From positions 833,501 to 897,500 of the forward strand of contig NC_080561.1 in assembly GCF_030253575.1 (NCBI RefSeq): a stretch of DNA of 64,000 bases. The letters are read 5' to 3'. This DNA is from Rhododendron vialii. Lineage: Eukaryota > Streptophyta > Magnoliopsida > Ericales > Ericaceae. The number at the start of each line of letters is the position of its first letter. Position 1 is the stretch's first letter. Both the position numbers and the translations under genes were made by a program. This document shows, piece by piece, positions 45,951 to 59,001 of this stretch. Under the pieces are notes generated by a model, which worked only from the letters and a program-made list of their open reading frames with translations, was not told where the DNA came from and made no database searches.

Positions 45951-46980
45951 TCAATGACGGGTGCGGATGAAGAAAACGACAAACTGCCACGAACGGATAG
46001 GTTTGGGATCCGAACAGAACCGCCCAAAACCGATCCGCGGGCAGCCCTAGTAAAAACAGCCCAACAAGGATTTCAAGACCTAGCAGAGAGATTTATTCGA
46101 CTGGCAGATATGGCTGTCTGACACATCAGAACAAAGGAGAAGAAAAGGGTTCGAATGCCGTATCCATTTCCACATCAACTTTATCTGTTTTGTGGTTATG
46201 TACACTAGGAAAATGCTACTCCCTCCGTCCCTGAATAAGTGTCCGGCGTGCAATATTAGACTTTACAAAACATGCATATTTAGTTAATATATATGAGGAG
46301 AATGACCTATTGTAAAAAGTGTAAGAAGTTAAAAAGCCCCAAATGCCTAAAAATGCTTTTAGTGGAACGACGTCTCATTACAATTGAGATCATAGCCAAT
46401 CTCTTTAAATCTCTTGCAAAATATATCACTTATACATTACTGTTGTGTTTGTTAAATCAAAAATTTTCAACAAAGTAATTTAATTTTCGCAATATTATGC
46501 ATTGGGAGGGAAAATAAAACAAGGTAGAACAAAAGTGGAGGAAAAAAAGAAAGTGGCGTGGGAGGACAAGGAATCAAACTCGGTCCACCCAGAACTTTAG
46601 CCGCTTGCATGACCACCGCACCAGTATGGGAAACTTTTTTGTATCTATATGTTAATTTTTTTTTTTTTGGTTACCCTAGCCCGAAGGTTTGCCCAAGACC
46701 GAGGGCTTGTGGGGCTTATCTCGGGGCCGGCCCCGCACAGCGTATGTCTAGTTAGTAAAACGCAAAGAGAACAACTAATTAGACTGCTTAGATCTAAAGC
46801 TAATTAAGCACTAAAAAATAAAGCTAAGCGAAATATTCTCTGATAGCCTTGAAGGTGAGTAACAAATCTATTAAGTTATAGCTTTTGTTAATATATGCCC
46901 TAAAGGCCCATGAAATGATCATTCAATGAGAATACCTAAAGCCACTCTAATATTTACCCTTGGCATGCATGTTCACATAA

Positions 46981-47021
<41 letters not shown>

Positions 47022-47869
47022 TGCCCTTTGGCTTTTCTCGCCATCTTTTCAAAGTCCATTTCTAAAGCTCTCAATCCTAACGAGTGCACAAGAGATCTGG
47101 TTCTAGAAAAATTCGTTGTTAATTTACTGTCATAAAAGCAAGAACAAAAGGGTTAAAAGGTTGTCGAACCAAAGTTTTAACGGAATTTTTGAATAGGTAA
47201 AATAGATGCTCAGAATTTTATTTCTTTCCTTATTTCAGAATATGCAACAATGTGCTATCGAATTTTATTTTTTTAACCATTGTTAACGTGTCTCAGTCAT
47301 GAGAAGAATAAAAAGAAAGTATAAAAACGAACCAAAATTTGAAAAATATCAAAAAAATATTTTAAAAAGTCAACCATTTTCCTTAATTTTTTTGAAAAAT
47401 TTCTATTCTATATTTTCTGTTTTATCAATTTCACTCTTTCAGACAAATTTAAAAAGTAATTCTATCTTTAGGCTGCGTTCTTGTAAATTTATAAGTCTGA
47501 AGCTTATTTCAATAATTTTTTTATTTTTCGTAACTTTTTGTTTAGCTTTTCGTCGTAATTTTTAGGGTTAATCATTCGTCTCGACGAGATGAATCAGAAA
47601 ATTATAAAATTATGGTCCGATATTAAAAAAATTCAAATAAGATGGCACTTTAGACAACTAGGACAACTATTTGATACTTTTTTTTTTTTGGTCTTAAGTG
47701 AATTTTTTTTTTTATTTTCGGTCATAATCTTGTACTTTTTAGACTCTTCTCGTTGAGACGGACGATTAATTAAAAAATATCACTCGAATCCAATAAAAAT
47801 TCAAAAAAGACAGACAAAACACACAAAACAAAAAGAACAAAATTAAGTTTACAAGAATGGAACCTTAAT
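45951..47869. other. Intergenic, MITE-like end and microsatellite
   Basis: CTCCCTCCGTCCC at 46219, after TA, looks like the left end of a Stowaway-like MITE; a possible degenerate right end is near 46505. A block at 46766-46860 is repeated upstream of the other two ankyrin promoters (59936-60040 and 62230-62330). (AAT)n lies at about 46980-47018. The rest is AT-rich with no supported gene. Confidence 0.5.
46980..47018. repeat. (AAT)n microsatellite
   Basis: About 13 AAT/TAA units. Confidence 0.9.
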
Positions 47870-47879
47870 TATTCCCCTT

Positions 47880-48064
47880 TTTTTCTTTTTTTTCTAGTGC
47901 TAGTGCTAGCTTTTACTATTTCTTCTTACTTTCACATATACCGCCTGTCTCGCCCTATTTATTCGATCTTCTAGTACTGCTATATATATAGTAGGAGTAT
48001 ATAGTATTACTTAGTTGAATCAAACACTAGCTAAAGCAGCCAAACAAGGATCTCAAGTGCAGTC
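47880..48064 (+). promoter_or_regulatory. Promoter of the ankyrin-PGG gene, copy 1
   Basis: A conserved block with CTAGCTTTTACTATTTCTTC and CTTACTTTCACATATACC precedes TATATATA at about 47980, 80 bases before the start codon. Two more copies of this block occur at 60712-60880 and 62680-62816, which points to shared regulation of the cluster. Confidence 0.65.
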
Positions 48065-51000
48065 ATGGCAGTTTCTTCATCATTTTACGACAGGCAAATT
48101 ATGAATGACACATCGGAACATAGAAGAAGGATGGGTACTGAACTTTTCCTATATATGTCATACTTTCCATCCTAATGTCCTAATGTTCAGTTAATTAGCT
48201 AGCATCAATACATTCCTAATTCGTTCAGTTTAACAATTTTTGGTGGGAAAACGAGTAAAACATCTTTAGTGTCATATCCTTCATAGACAAACAAATTTGT
48301 CTGCATTGATGGTCCGGTGCATTTTCGGCAATTGGATCACAGAAGATCTAGTTTTTAATCACCAGAAATATGGAGAAGTACCAATATAGATAAATTTTTG
48401 TACACAAGATTTGACGAGTAAACCTTTTGTTGAATACTACAGCAAACCACTAAAGATGAAGAAACACAAACTACTTTCAACATGGAATTACCAATACCAA
48501 ATTCCAAGAGGGTGCTCACTAATATTGCCAAAACTGTTTGTAATGTAATAATCCCAAAGTTATTGTGCATAAAAGACTTGTACCACATGTATGCAGGGTA
48601 CAAGGTATAAGGCTCTTATGCGCGAATATTTGGTGTTAACAAAAACAAATTTTTGTATACCAAATTAGGGCCCTTGTTAGTGGAAGGTGGCATTGGTCCC
48701 AAGATTGCTCGAGGTGGACTGGCTCAGATTTATGATTTATAAAAAAATTAAAATAAAAAATGGTTTTGAAATTATCATTTTTCCATTTAGAAAATGTCTC
48801 ATTTTTCATTTTTAATTCTGGGCTAACTGTCCATAGAAGCTGGAAGGAATAGATTACCAGGACAGAAAGACGAATACCAGAAATACACCCCACTGCTAAA
48901 AGCCGCACTGAGAGGCGATTGGGATTCGGGAAGCAGCCAAGAAATTCTTCGCCCAAGACCCAAAGGCGATCACGGCTCCAATCACAAGGGAATTAGAGTC
49001 AGCGCTTTACATGGCCACTGGCACCGGACCGGCGGCGATCTATTTCGTGGCGGAGTTGCTGAAACTGATGCCGGCCGAGGCGTTGGCACAAGGCGATATC
49101 GCCGGAAACACCCCCCTCCACCTCAGCGCGTGGGTCGGAAACACCACGGCTGCAGTCCTCTTGTTGGCGAAGAACCCGGGTTTGCTGCGCATCAGGGAGG
49201 AGCGGGGGTGGTTGCCGGTTCATTTTGCGGCGATTCATGCGAAAAAGGAGACGCTTTCGTATTTGTTGAAGGTTACGTTTAAGGATGATGCGGCTATGAG
49301 AACGCTTTTCTTCTCCCCATCTGGGTCGACCGAACCGTCTGGTACCGATCTTCTGATCCATGTTATAACTTCCGGATTCTATGGTGAGAATTCGTTCCCT
49401 GTTACGTATTTGTTAGCACTTTATTAGTATGGTGTAACTTAGGGCTCGCTAAGAGAAATAAGACGTTGTTTGGTTGGGGAATAAGGGCTCGTTTGGACGC
49501 GGGATTAAGTTTGAAGGTATTATATAAGAATGCGGGATTAAATAGTATGGGGTATTAGTTAATATGGGATGACTCACATTAATGTGATGTTTATGGAGGA
49601 GATATTAAATAGTACTTGGTTTGAATGAGGTATCAGAAAGATGGTATAAAATAGTCCTTGGTTTAAATGGAGGATTAATTGCGGGTATAAGGAAGGGGGA
49701 TTGATGTAAAAAGCTATTAAATGACTTTTTTGCCCTTATGCAATGTTTTATAACAAAATTTGTTAGTTTCATTATAATTAGAATAAATACGTTCTTTTTG
49801 AGCTGCAAGGGACAAAAAAAAAAGAAAAAAGTGCAAGACTTGGTTTGGGGGAAAGCTGAGAAAAAAAAATTAAGTTTGAATGGGTGGAAAGATTTTATTT
49901 TTCTGATCATTTAATTCTAAAGGGTCATAATTAAATTTTGACTATAGGACTCTCGTTGGTTAGTCCTAAGATATTTGATTGTACGACTTTCTTAGGGCTA
50001 ATCAACGAGAGTCCTAGAGTCAAAATTTAATTATGACCCTTTGGAATTAACTGATTAGAAAAATAAAATCTTCCCACCTATTCAAACGGATTGAAATTTG
50101 GAGCATTTAATTTTTTAACCATATTTTTTAATATATAAACTGCAAGTTGAAAAATTAAGTATTCTAAATTTCAATCTGTTTGAACCGATAGAAAGATTTT
50201 AATTTTTTGATCATTTTATCCTAAATGGTTATAATTAAATTTTAACTCTAGAATTCTCGTTGGTTAGCCCTAAGAGATATTTGATTCTACGATTAAGAGG
50301 GGTACAATCGTCTGAAATGGAGGGAGATTAGGGGGGATTCCACAATAACAGGTTGAACCCTGCCCATGGCTAACACCCCCTCAGGGGGTATTAGGAGGTG
50401 TTGTGGAAGCCGGGCTAAAGAGAATACCCCCTCCATTTTTGACTGCAAACGGGGTATTGGGCTAGGCTCCAGGTGTTAAAAGGGGGAAGAACACAACACC
50501 GCTTTACAATACCCCATCCAAACAGGTCATAAGGGTGGGATTTGACTCTTAATCCTCACACATCTCCTAATCTCATGTTTATATTGTTTTTACTCCCAAT
50601 ACTATTAGAGCATTTCTAATCTTGACATATTTTAAGGTGAATGACTTCGGTGTCCCCGGTTATTTTAGGGATACCGTAACTTTTGGCGTAACAAAATCAT
50701 TATGAGTATAACCAAAATCCATTATGAGCATAAACAAAATCATTATGAGCATAACAGAACCATAGCAAGACATAACTTGTTTGTTATGCCTTGGTTGGGT
50801 TTGGTTATGCCTTGGTTGGTTTTTTGGATATTCCTTGGTTATACCTTGTTTGGGTTCTGTTATGCTTGTAATGGATTTTAGTTATGCTCATAATGGTGAA
50901 GTTATGCCAAAAATTATGGTGTCCCCAAAATGACCGGGGACACCATAGCATCATCCTTAATATTTTAAGACTCAAATGAGGATGATGCTATGGTGTTACC

Positions 51001-51217
51001 GGTCATAAATTTAGGTAAAATCCACATAAAATCATCTCCAATCTTTGACCCATACCCTTTTCCATTTTAGATTTTACCCATTTTTTCTCCCAAATTTTAG
51101 ACAATTCAAGTGTCTCCCTATTTTTTTTCCAATATTCCAACAGCTCTTTTCTCTTTCCAACGGCTCATTCTATGCCATTCTGAGAGAATGTGACGCCATG
51201 ACTTTCCCAAGCTGGGA

Positions 51218-51286
<69 letters not shown>

Positions 51287-52773
51287 CTTGGATATCTGAA
51301 TGTTGAAGTTCAACGATCTTTCTCTATTCTCTCTGGAAGAATCCTAAAGCTGGTCGCGGAATAAAAACCCTATTGTTGAGAAGAGATGTGTGCTACCTTT
51401 TTGACCGAAATCGTTGGGGGAAACAAAATGAAGGAAAATAGTCTTGAAAGCATAAAAAAATAATATATTTGGGTAAGAGATCATTTTGCTATTAGAGTGA
51501 ATCTGACCCAAAATAAAATTGATTTTGTTATACTTCTAGTCTGAAAAAAAATACTTTCTCCACTGACCTTGATAAAAAATTGATTAAATTACCAAAATGC
51601 TCCTAGATGATTTAAAAATCTTAGCGGAACGAGGCCTTAATTTTTCTTATACTGATGAATATATATTTTCTGATTGGCAGATTTAGCTTTGGATTTGGTT
51701 CATCGTCACCCCCAATTGGCTATATCACAGACACCCAATGACAATGACTCTGGTTTGGGAGCAATAGCCAGGAAAGTGCAGGCATTTCCAAGTGGCACGA
51801 AACTGAATTTTTGGGAACGCATTATTTATACTCGTAAGTACACCTAGTTACCCCCTCCCGTATTGGCCAAACAATTTACAATTATTCTACAACCACAAAT
51901 ACTTACATAAACCCACTCATATTTACATTAGGATCCACATACATTATACTTTCAGTATGTGCGGGACCCACCAAAAGATGTGAGTGTGTGTAAAGTGTTT
52001 GTATAAGTGTGTGTGGTTATATAATTATTAAACAATTTATATACAAAACACAAATGTACATATACATGTTGGGCCAGAGGTGCCCATAAGGACACAATGT
52101 CACTTCCTGCAACTGTTTTAAAAACAGACTTGCATATGCGATATAAAATACTATAAAAGGTTGAATTAAAACCCTTCCTAACACAAATTGATTTTAGGAG
52201 AGATGATGGAAAAATAGTCCGACAACCAGTGGCGGACCCAAGAATTCACTATACTGGGGCACCTTTTGGCTATTATTCATAATGTTAAACAAAAACAAGC
52301 AATCCAAACATAATTAACACTAGGCTCAAACATTGATCGTTATGCAAAAAGATCTATAACACATAGGCTTCCAAAAGTTTATAAACATGATATAAGCTTT
52401 CAAAAGTTCATCAACATGTACGCTTTTGGCCAAAATGTTATCAAACATGTATGCTTCCAAAAGTTATCAAAATAGCATAAAAACTTAAGTCTTCATCTCC
52501 AAATTATATACAAGAAAGCTTTCAAGGCTCAAGCTACAACAACAAACATAGTATATTCGATCGAGAAAAGAAAGTTTTTTCTTCTATATGTTGTATATTT
52601 GTATATACTAATTTACCTCAATTTATTCCTTTAGGCTTTACAATGTACATATGTTTATCAATTTATATTAATCCAATAACATCTGCTACTTACACGGTAC
52701 ACAAATGACAAATCCCAATTTTTTTCCTCGGCAATACACAGACCACAGTGCACAACTTACACTGTGCGCGCGC

Positions 52774-52822
<49 letters not shown>

Positions 52823-55800
52823 TTTAATCACTGATTCAAGTTTGTTCGAGAAATCTCGGCAGATCGCTGGTTAGGGCAGATTGGTTACTGATTCGGTTGG
52901 TGATGTCGATTGGTGAGGGAGCCGGTACACCGGAGACCGGCGACGGCAAGGCGAGTTCTCCATCTTTCATGACTCGTGATTGAAAGGGGGGAGTGAGCAG
53001 CGAGAGTGGGCAAGGCGCCTGAGTTTTTCTGATTTGGGGGAACATGAACAGGAGAAGGAAATGGTAGGGTTAGCGTTCTTTTCGTCTAAAATCAAAATAT
53101 ATTTTTTTTAGAGGGGTGGGAGCACGTGACCCCACGTGCCCTATAGTCAGTCCACCCCTGCTGACAAGTGATATTAGAGCCAGGAAGTCTTGGGTTTGAT
53201 TTGTGGGAGCGTCATCGTGATGGAGGGATTGTTGGGCTCAAAGTGCTCCCATGGATTCGGTTATACAATATTACTCTCTGCAACTGCTCTAAACATTGGC
53301 TTTCGGATGCGATGTCAAATGCCATAAAAGACTTAATTGAAGCTGGAACCAATTGGTTTTAGGAGAATGGTGAAAAAACGGTCTGACAAATGTTTTTCAA
53401 AAACAAGATTTTTTGTCACTCTAATACGGATATATAACAAAGAAAATAGAATAATCACGCTAGCAAGAAAACACGATATTGACGTTACAATACGCATCGC
53501 TTAGTGGTGCAGCTACTGTCTCAAAAGAGCTAACCCAGAAACAGACCAAAATGCCTATGTGAACCTGAACCTGAACCTCCATCTCAATCCCACCTTAAAT
53601 ATTTCCTCCTGTTGTTTTGTTAATGTTATGGTGTGGCGTACAAAGTGAAAAATAAATTTTAGTTTTGGCGCTATAACACTTAACGTACAGTAATGTTCTC
53701 TCAGTTGATTTGTTATCAACTTGCGGGTGGTGTAGCATATGATTGTCGTTGTGTAAGGTGCCAATTTGTTGAGATGTTACTTTGGCGTTGTGATCCTTTT
53801 TTCCTCTCTGGCCCGTCCTTTTGTTTTATATTACTTTCTTTCCATTAATAAAATTCTTCTTTGCTGTTCAAAAAAAAAAAACACTTAACGTACGGTAGCC
53901 CTGTTACAGCATCTCCAATCAATAGGTCAAATTTGACATGACATACCAAGTGAAAGAATCGGCATGCAGAATCCAACGGCGTGTGTCAAATTTAAGGGAT
54001 TTTGTAAACTACATGTGTTTAATTGAAATAACTTTTAGTATTTAATTTATAAATTTCCGTTTTCAGTTTTATCTAACACGACCATATATCTTACCCTTGT
54101 TTCCTTTGCTCCCTTGAAGAGGTTCCGGTGAAGTTGGAGAATTATGCTGAAGACCCCAGTGGAGTTGAGATAGAGAATCCAGTTAACAACAAACAATTGC
54201 CGGTGCAAAAGTATCAATGGGCTTGCTTCATAGGGAAAGCATTCTCCATGCCTGGTTTGTTGAAAAGTTTTACACTTTTCAGAGTTTTTTTTCATTCCGA
54301 AAAAACCCGGTTGGAGATGGGCCGTCATGGGCACGACACGGTTAAAAAATCGCATGGCACAACACAATTAAGTAAACGGGTTGGTATGATTTAAAATTGG
54401 CACGGCACAGCACAATTAAGTAAACAGGCCGCACGGCACGGTGCAATTAAAAAATTAAAAAATGACATGGCATGATAAAATAAACGGACTGACAAGGCAC
54501 GACCCGTATGACACTTCTCAGTGCATTACTTCAATACGTATCGGCAGTTGACGAGATTTGCATATAGAATGCTATGGCAACATATATAGTCACCTATAAT
54601 TTTAAAGCATCTGTACTATAATCTATCCTTTCAAATGCATGAGATTAAGTGATTGAATTTAAAAACTTTCATTCCATCATGCCCTTAAAGTTAACTCGTT
54701 TTTATGTAATACAGTGAGCCAAAAATCGCAAGCTGTGCTTTGGAAAGTCATTTCTCTATTAGGTAATGAATATTATGTGTCTTGTGCACGTAATGACTCA
54801 ACTGAATTTTACTCCGTATCACATTCACGACCTTGGTTAATTTCTTTTTTTACAAATACAGTGCCTGGAGTGCAACGCATTCGAGAGCAAAAACAGATGC
54901 ATCAGCATGCACTTCAACTAGTCAGATTCCTGGTTAAAGAAATAGTGATTTTGAACGACTTGAGCATGTATGATTCACTTGAGACAAAAGTGGTTGTTAA
55001 TGCAGCAAGGCTGGGGATTCACGAGGTTGTAGAAGAGATTGTGGAATCAATTCCCAAATTAGCTTGGGCTCGAGACTCAGAGTGTCGTAGCATATATCAA
55101 CGGGCGGTGATGGAGCGTCATGAGAATGTCTTCAACCTCATATATCAGATGAGCGACCATAAACACAGTGTATCAATGAATATAGACGAGTCTGGGAACA
55201 ATATCCTGCACATAGCTGGACGATTGGCACCTCTTGACAAACTCAACCAAGTTTCCGGTGCAGCTCTTCAAATGCAGCGCGAGTTACAATGGTTTAAGGT
55301 AATGGATATTCTTTCTTTCTTTTAGATGTTTTAATGGACTCAGGGGTCCTGTTGTGCCAAGGGACATTAGATTGCTGTGCCAAGGTTTCGGCCTTTTCTG
55401 GAGCTCAAAAACATAGTCCAAACCATGTACTATTTAGAACTAGACGTGAACTACATCCTTGAAAAATACTATTTTTGATCGGACATCGTTAACCTAGTAA
55501 AAAAAATCACGTTTTTATTCTTTAAAGTAACATCAAATTGAGTTTAAAGATACACAGCAAGATTAGTTGATTGATTATTAAGCTACCCGAACAACTTGAT
55601 TTTTTTTTCAGGATTTCTTTGCGTCAGACTCTGAAGTGAACGGTTCGGATTATGTTTTCGATCGAGAGCTCAGGGCTAGATCCGAACTAAAGCCAGAGCA
55701 TGCCTCTAATTGCTATTTTATTACACATATACATTTACATATATGAAGCTTCTGTAGTACATATCTTCATTCTTTGATCGTACCAGAAAAACATATTAAA

Positions 55801-56446
55801 TCCTTTCAAACTCATTTGGGTCATGATGCAGGAAGTGGAGAAGTTTGTAAGACCCAGTTATATAGACAGGCCAAACGTACAAAATGAAACACCAGCAATG
55901 GTATTTACAAGAGAACATGAGAAGTTAGTAGTTGCAGGTGGGGAATGGATGAAAAACACAGCAAATTCATGCACCATTGCAGCAGCGCTTATTGCCACCG
56001 TGGTATTTGCAGCTATAATTACTGTTCCTGGAGGCAACGATGACTCGAACGGCCTTCCAATTTTCTCTAAAGAAATTGCATTCACCGTCTTTATCATTTC
56101 AGATGCACTTTCTCTGTTCACATCCACCACTTCTCTATTGCTGTTCTTGTCCATCTTGACTGCTCGTTATGCAGAAGGTGATTTTCTCCATGTTCTTCCC
56201 AAAAGGCTGATAATTGGACTTGTCACTCTATTCCTCTCTATAACAACCATGATGGTGGCCTTCAGCTCTACGCTATGTCTTGTGTTCGGACAACTAAAAG
56301 CATGGATACTTTTTCCTGTGGGTGCATTAGCATGTTTACCTGTCACGTCTTTTGTGCTTCTTCAGTTTCCGCTCCTTGTGGATCTCATCTCTTCAACATA
56401 CGGCCATGGAATTTTTGGCAAGCAAAGTGATCGACAGTTCTTTTGA
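48065..56446 (+). CDS. Ankyrin-repeat protein with C-terminal PGG domain, likely frameshifted
   Basis: The model is 48065-48134, 48861-49383, 51681-51833, 54120-54254, 54862-55298 and 55832-56446, all GT-AG, with compatible phases except for one extra base in exon 2. Exon 2 encodes ankyrin repeats (GNTPLHLSAWVGN, then GWLPVHFAAIHAKKETLSYLL). Exon 5 has further degenerate repeats ending NNILHIAGRLAP. Exon 6 has the PGG domain: WMKNTANSCTIAAALIATVVFA followed by TVPGG and three more membrane helices. This is the ACD6/ITN1-like layout, a family of plasma-membrane proteins with roles in defence and salt response. At 48928-48930 a GGG shifts the frame between LLKAALRGDWDS and EAAKKFFAQDP; one G fewer would restore about 643 residues. 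A start at 49011 would avoid the shift but lose the N-terminus. It could be a pseudogene or a sequence error. Confidence 0.82.
49487..50533. mobile_element. Probable hAT-like MITE in ankyrin intron 2
   Basis: GGGCTCGTTTGG near the left end and, inverted, CCAAACAGGTCAT near the right end look like a common plant MITE pair. The ends are imperfect and no target duplication was fixed. Inside lies the long hairpin 49877-50084 and a third, partial copy of its arm at about 50197-50290. Confidence 0.45.
49877..50084. repeat. Hairpin with 94-bp arms and 20-bp loop
   Basis: Arms 49877-49970 and 49991-50084 pair with about eight mismatches by my count. They lie in intron 2 of the ankyrin gene, so they would be transcribed with it. 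Confidence 0.8.
50640..50970. repeat. Foldback element with CATTATGAGCATAAC units
   Basis: GGTGTCCCCGGTTATTTT on the left pairs with AAAATGACCGGGGACACC on the right. The left half holds four CATTATGAG(C/T)ATAA units and the right half holds inverted versions. A further TIR-like ATGATGCTATGGTGTTACCGG occurs at about 50983. Confidence 0.65.
51222..51287. repeat. (CT)n microsatellite in ankyrin intron 2
   Basis: About 30 CT units with one interruption near 51250. Confidence 0.92.
52228..53165. mobile_element. Possible DNA element in ankyrin intron 3
   Basis: It begins CAGTGGCGGACCCAAG and ends with GTCCACCCCTGCTG, roughly inverted and similar to common plant GGCGGA-type ends. An (AG)n microsatellite lies at about 52773-52817. 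No transposase was seen and the borders are uncertain. Confidence 0.35.
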
Positions 56447-57315
56447 GATCAATATAGTAATGAAGAATTCCAAGCATATATCATCATCTGATGACATTAT
56501 AACTAATATCATCAACAACTAGTGCATGTTCTACGCGATGTAGACTAGTTAATATTTGATCTTAGCTGTCTGAGAATATCAACCTTTTCTTCTTCTTTTT
56601 TTTTGTTTTTCCTTTATTAATTATATGCTTTACATTGTGGTGTCAAACATTATAACATAAAGGTGAATCAATGTGTGAAGTTTCATATTTTTTGACACAA
56701 TCTAACTTTATCATTTTTGGTGTCAAACATTATGGACAACATTGTTTTCTTTTTGACAAGTGAAATTGAACAAGTACTATGAAATATTAAGAAAAATGAG
56801 TAGCTGGCAAAAATTTAGGTTGGAGGGAGACAGGGAGTAGTATTTCCTTGGAAGACATTAGATTCGTCTATTCTTGTAGGTTTGGGGTGACTGGTACGGT
56901 AGAGGGGCGTGGGCAGGGCTGGTGTGCCGATTAAGACGGGTGGATGTGTTAGGCGTGAATTCTGATTTAAGTCAGGAGCTAATTTACTTAACTCTTAATC
57001 TAATCACGTGGCTCAAAAGGTTAATCTCAAGTTATACACACAGTAGGAATCCCAATTCAAAATCATTGCAGTTCCTTTTCGGACGTCACGACTTTTTCTG
57101 ATCTTCGCCTGAGCAAAGGACCTGTGCAGGGCAGTCATAGATCAGGAAGATTACATTAATCAAACAACGTATACAGATAGAGATAAGCGTTTGTGCATTG
57201 ATACCGATACAAAAAAAAAAAAAAGGAAAGAGATTCACCCTTTGCCATAGACCTGTTGTGAGAGCTCTTAGACCGTTTATTGAAGACTGGTGGACATTTA
57301 ACCATATGCAACTTA
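56447..57315. other. Downstream of the ankyrin gene, no supported gene
   Basis: The 3' region is AT-rich with two copies of a GGTGTCAAACATTAT phrase (about 56639 and 56719). Nothing else was recognised. Confidence 0.45.
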
Positions 57316-57575
57316 CTCCATCCATCCCATTTTGTTCGTCTTCTTTTTTACTTTGTAATGTTCCAAATTATTTGTCCAATTTGAATTTGACTCAAGTAAA
57401 TTCCATTAATGCCCCTTCTCTTTTAAAAGTATTGCGCACGGACAAATGTGTACTCTCATTTAATGCTAAAAAGAGGGGTATTTTTGAAAAAGTAAAGCTT
57501 TTCAAGAGTTTTCATTATGTCCCATATAAAAATTTGGATTTCTAAAAATGGACAAACAAATTGGGGCGGAGAGAG
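57316..57575. mobile_element. Stowaway-like MITE
   Basis: CTCCATCCATCCCATTTTGT and, inverted, CAAATTGGGGCGGAGAGAG are flanked by TA (57314-57315, 57576-57577). Confidence 0.75.
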
Positions 57576-57584
57576 TAACAATTC

Positions 57585-57840
57585 CACATCTCTCTGATGT
57601 GGGATTTGGGGTTCTCACAATCTCCTCCACTTGTGATGCAACGTCCTCGTTGCATTGGCCCAACGACCTTCCTCTGGTGATCATGGTGTGACACTTAGCT
57701 CCTGTACAACACAATCAGTGTGTTCGTACCAGATTCTAGAGGTTACCTTCTTCATGTAGACCAGGGTTGTGCTCTGATACCGGGACGGTTGTACCCTAAT
57801 GTCGGGCCAACTTTCAATCCGAGGTCGGTTATTTTGCCTA
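57585..57840. mobile_element. LTR-like fragment
   Basis: The phrases GATGTGGGATTTGGGGTTC, CTCCTCCACTTGTGATGCAA, ACGTCCTCGTTGC and GTGCTCTGATACC are typical of a widespread dicot LTR family. Both ends were not located, so it is a fragment or part of a solo LTR. Confidence 0.5.
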
Positions 57841-58130
57841 TACGTTCCTAAATCGTTTTTAGTGTGATGAGAACATTGAGAAGTTCGGGAACTTCAAAAA
57901 ACAAGAGAAAAGCTGCTGTAACTCTTGGGCACATGATTATTCTTGTTTAGGGATATGATGTCATTCAAGTCCTTGTTCCTTTAATCTTTGTAACAATTTC
58001 GAGAATTAATAAAAAAATATATTACCTTTCAAAAAAACAAAATTGAAGGTACGTACGGCACATTTTTTTGTTCTGCTCTAGCTCTTATATTTTCCTCTTA
58101 ATTACTTTGTCATACACCAACTAGTACTAG

Positions 58131-58528
58131 GGGCGGAGCCAACATTTGACTAGGGGGTCACTGCCCCCTTGAAATTTTATCCCCTACACCTTTTTTTAGG
58201 GGTACACCTACTTAAAAAATGTTAGAAAAATTAGAAATTTTGAGTATAGGACTTATTGTTTACTTTGTTTTCATGTCTTTTCAATCAAATCAATGGACCA
58301 TTTAAAGAATTAAATGTTTGTTTCAGAGGGACAAATAGCAAATTGCTAGTAGTTTTTTGTACTTATGTTTTGAATCTTTTGAATACATTAGGTTACAAGC
58401 TATTGTACCAATTAAAGAATACTTAAAAAAAATTCTCAGTATTTTTTTGTTAAATTTTACTATGAATTTGTTTAGTTTGTTGTGAAATGGTGCCCCCTCT
58501 GAATAGGATTTCTGGCTCCGCCATTGCC
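58131..58528. mobile_element. MITE with CTAGG...GGCGGAGCCA ends
   Basis: CTAGGGGCGGAGCCA on the left and, inverted, CTAGGCAATGGCGGAGCCA on the right, with AGTA-like sequence on both sides. The interior is AT-rich and non-coding. Confidence 0.6.
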
Positions 58529-58719
58529 TAGTATGGTATTTTTTTGGGACAGTAAGGGTGTCTGGGCCAGCTTACGTACGCCTGGACTATTCCCCTCCCT
58601 GGTCCGGTTAACAGGAGCAGGGTCTTCTTTCTCTTTCTTCCGGTCAGAGTAAACGTTCTGTTTGCACACCTTTAATTTGGGAGTCAAAGTCGAATGCACG
58701 TCAGCTAGTAAAACACATA

Positions 58720-58954
58720 CTTCCTCCGTCCCAAAATCTTTGATCTTTTTCGATATTCGTGCCATTTTTTAAACTCCATATCTCCCAATTTATGATATTT
58801 TTCATAATTTTAAAAACTTTGTATTATAGATTTAATTGAGAACTATCAAACAAGACTCATATTGCATATTTTTGGAGATTCATATTGGAAAATATAAGAG
58901 TTTAAAGAACGGCAAAAATATCGAAAAAGTTCAAAGATTCTAGAACGGAGGGAG
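58720..58954. mobile_element. Stowaway-like MITE
   Basis: CTTCCTCCGTCCC and, inverted, GAACGGAGGGAG are flanked by TA (58718-58719, 58955-58956). Confidence 0.8.
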
Positions 58955-59001
58955 TATATGTTAGACTCAAGGTAGAATACGATGCAGTACAAAGGTATAT
59001 A

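Noticed and set aside
46140-46165. GGTTCGAATGCC resembling a tRNA T-arm
   Set aside because: No acceptor or anticodon stem can be built around it.
49011-49427. Treating 49011 as the true start of the ankyrin gene
   Set aside because: Clear ankyrin-family sequence, a first exon and matching splice phases lie upstream, and copy 3 has the same first exon; the frameshift explains the data better.
51045-51299. Ser-Leu-rich frame at the CT microsatellite
   Set aside because: It is an artefact of the (CT)n tract within ankyrin intron 2.
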